From positions 1-6,145 of the forward strand of contig CADCWH010000125.1 in NCBI GenBank assembly GCA_902806395.1: a stretch of DNA of 6,145 nucleotides, read 5' to 3'. The stretch comes from an uncultured Thermomicrobiales bacterium. Its GTDB lineage: Bacteria; Chloroflexota; Chloroflexia; Thermomicrobiales; UBA6265. Positions 6,056 to 6,145 of the stretch are shown piece by piece. Every line of letters begins with the position of its first letter. Within the stretch, counting starts at the first letter, position 1. Made by a program: the position numbers and the translations under genes. The notes below the pieces were generated by a model that saw nothing but the letters and a program-made list of their open reading frames with translations, was not told the DNA's origin and did no database searches.

Positions 6056-6145
6056 ATGACCGCCCTGGACCCCGCCGCCCGGACCGTGGTGGCCGCACCT
6101 GACGCGCCCGATGCGCCCGATGCGCCCGATGTGAGGGCAGCCCAA
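6056..6145 (+). CDS. N-terminal start of an unknown protein (runs off window)
   Basis: An open frame of 30 codons beginning MTALDPAARTVVAAP and continuing past the window end. GGAG (6048-6051) lies four bases before the ATG, an acceptable ribosome binding site, and codon choice is G/C-ending as in the other genes. Residues 16-24 consist of the tripeptide DAP three times, encoded mostly by three identical GCGCCCGAT units; such Ala/Pro/Asp tails often precede a folded domain as a flexible linker. The gene would be divergent from crcB with about 240 bases between. Too little is visible to name a family, and the frame could still be chance. Confidence 0.4.
   Translation, partial: MTALDPAARTVVAAPDAPDAPDAPDVRAAQ
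6104..6130 (+). repeat. Three tandem copies of a 9-bp unit
   Basis: GCGCCCGAT occurs three times without mismatch at 6104-6112, 6113-6121 and 6122-6130. The unit length is a multiple of three, so copy-number changes would keep the reading frame of the putative gene starting at 6056 and only lengthen or shorten its Ala-Pro-Asp stretch. Confidence 0.9.

Noticed and set aside
5861..6145. 94-codon minus-strand frame with an Ile-Gly-Arg repeat at the window end
   Set aside because: The repeat is the complement of the 9-bp units explained by the plus-strand frame. The rest is Gly/Arg/Pro-rich without a domain, and the frame lacks a clear start.

Overview
The window is GC-rich bacterial DNA with strongly G/C-ending codons and ATG, GTG and TTG starts. 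A class B penicillin-binding protein with an NTF2-like (MecA_N-type) domain, a lone fluoride channel gene and a YtcJ-like amidohydrolase fit a high-GC bacterium. Chloroflexota (Thermomicrobia-like) or a deep actinobacterial lineage are possible. This is an impression from gene content and base composition, and no marker in the window settles it.

Layout. Bases 2-280 (+) are the C-terminal part of a D-aminoacyl-tRNA deacylase (dtd) cut by the window edge. A gene-poor stretch of about 530 bases follows, holding two stem-loops and no convincing gene. Bases 812-2443 (+) encode a complete 543-residue Amidohydrolase_3/YtcJ-like metal-dependent hydrolase with a good ribosome binding site. In the convergent gap after it lie a possible small single-pass membrane protein (2515-2766, +) and a 10-bp inverted repeat touching the stop codon of the next gene. 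Bases 2727-5084 (-) encode a class B transpeptidase with all three active-site motifs. The reading frame stays open to 5315, but a TTG start at 5084 is preferred because of its ribosome binding site, the position of the membrane anchor, and a promoter-like sequence inside the extension. Bases 5085-5443 are non-coding, with that promoter and two strong stem-loops, one of them a 15-bp inverted repeat just downstream of crcB. Bases 5444-5818 (-) encode a CrcB/Fluc fluoride channel. A divergent, mostly unseen gene probably starts at 6056 (+), with an Ala-Pro-Asp triplet repeat encoded by three identical 9-bp units.

The genes look like independent housekeeping and accessory units: translation quality control, a hydrolase of unknown substrate, cell-wall cross-linking and fluoride export. 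They do not form a pathway; orientation changes and inverted repeats separate the transcription units. No mobile element, CRISPR array, tRNA or rRNA was seen, and nothing here amounts to a clear new multi-gene system. The most useful leads are the small membrane ORF, the paired stem-loops between crcB and the penicillin-binding protein gene, and the non-canonical motif residues in the amidohydrolase and CrcB.
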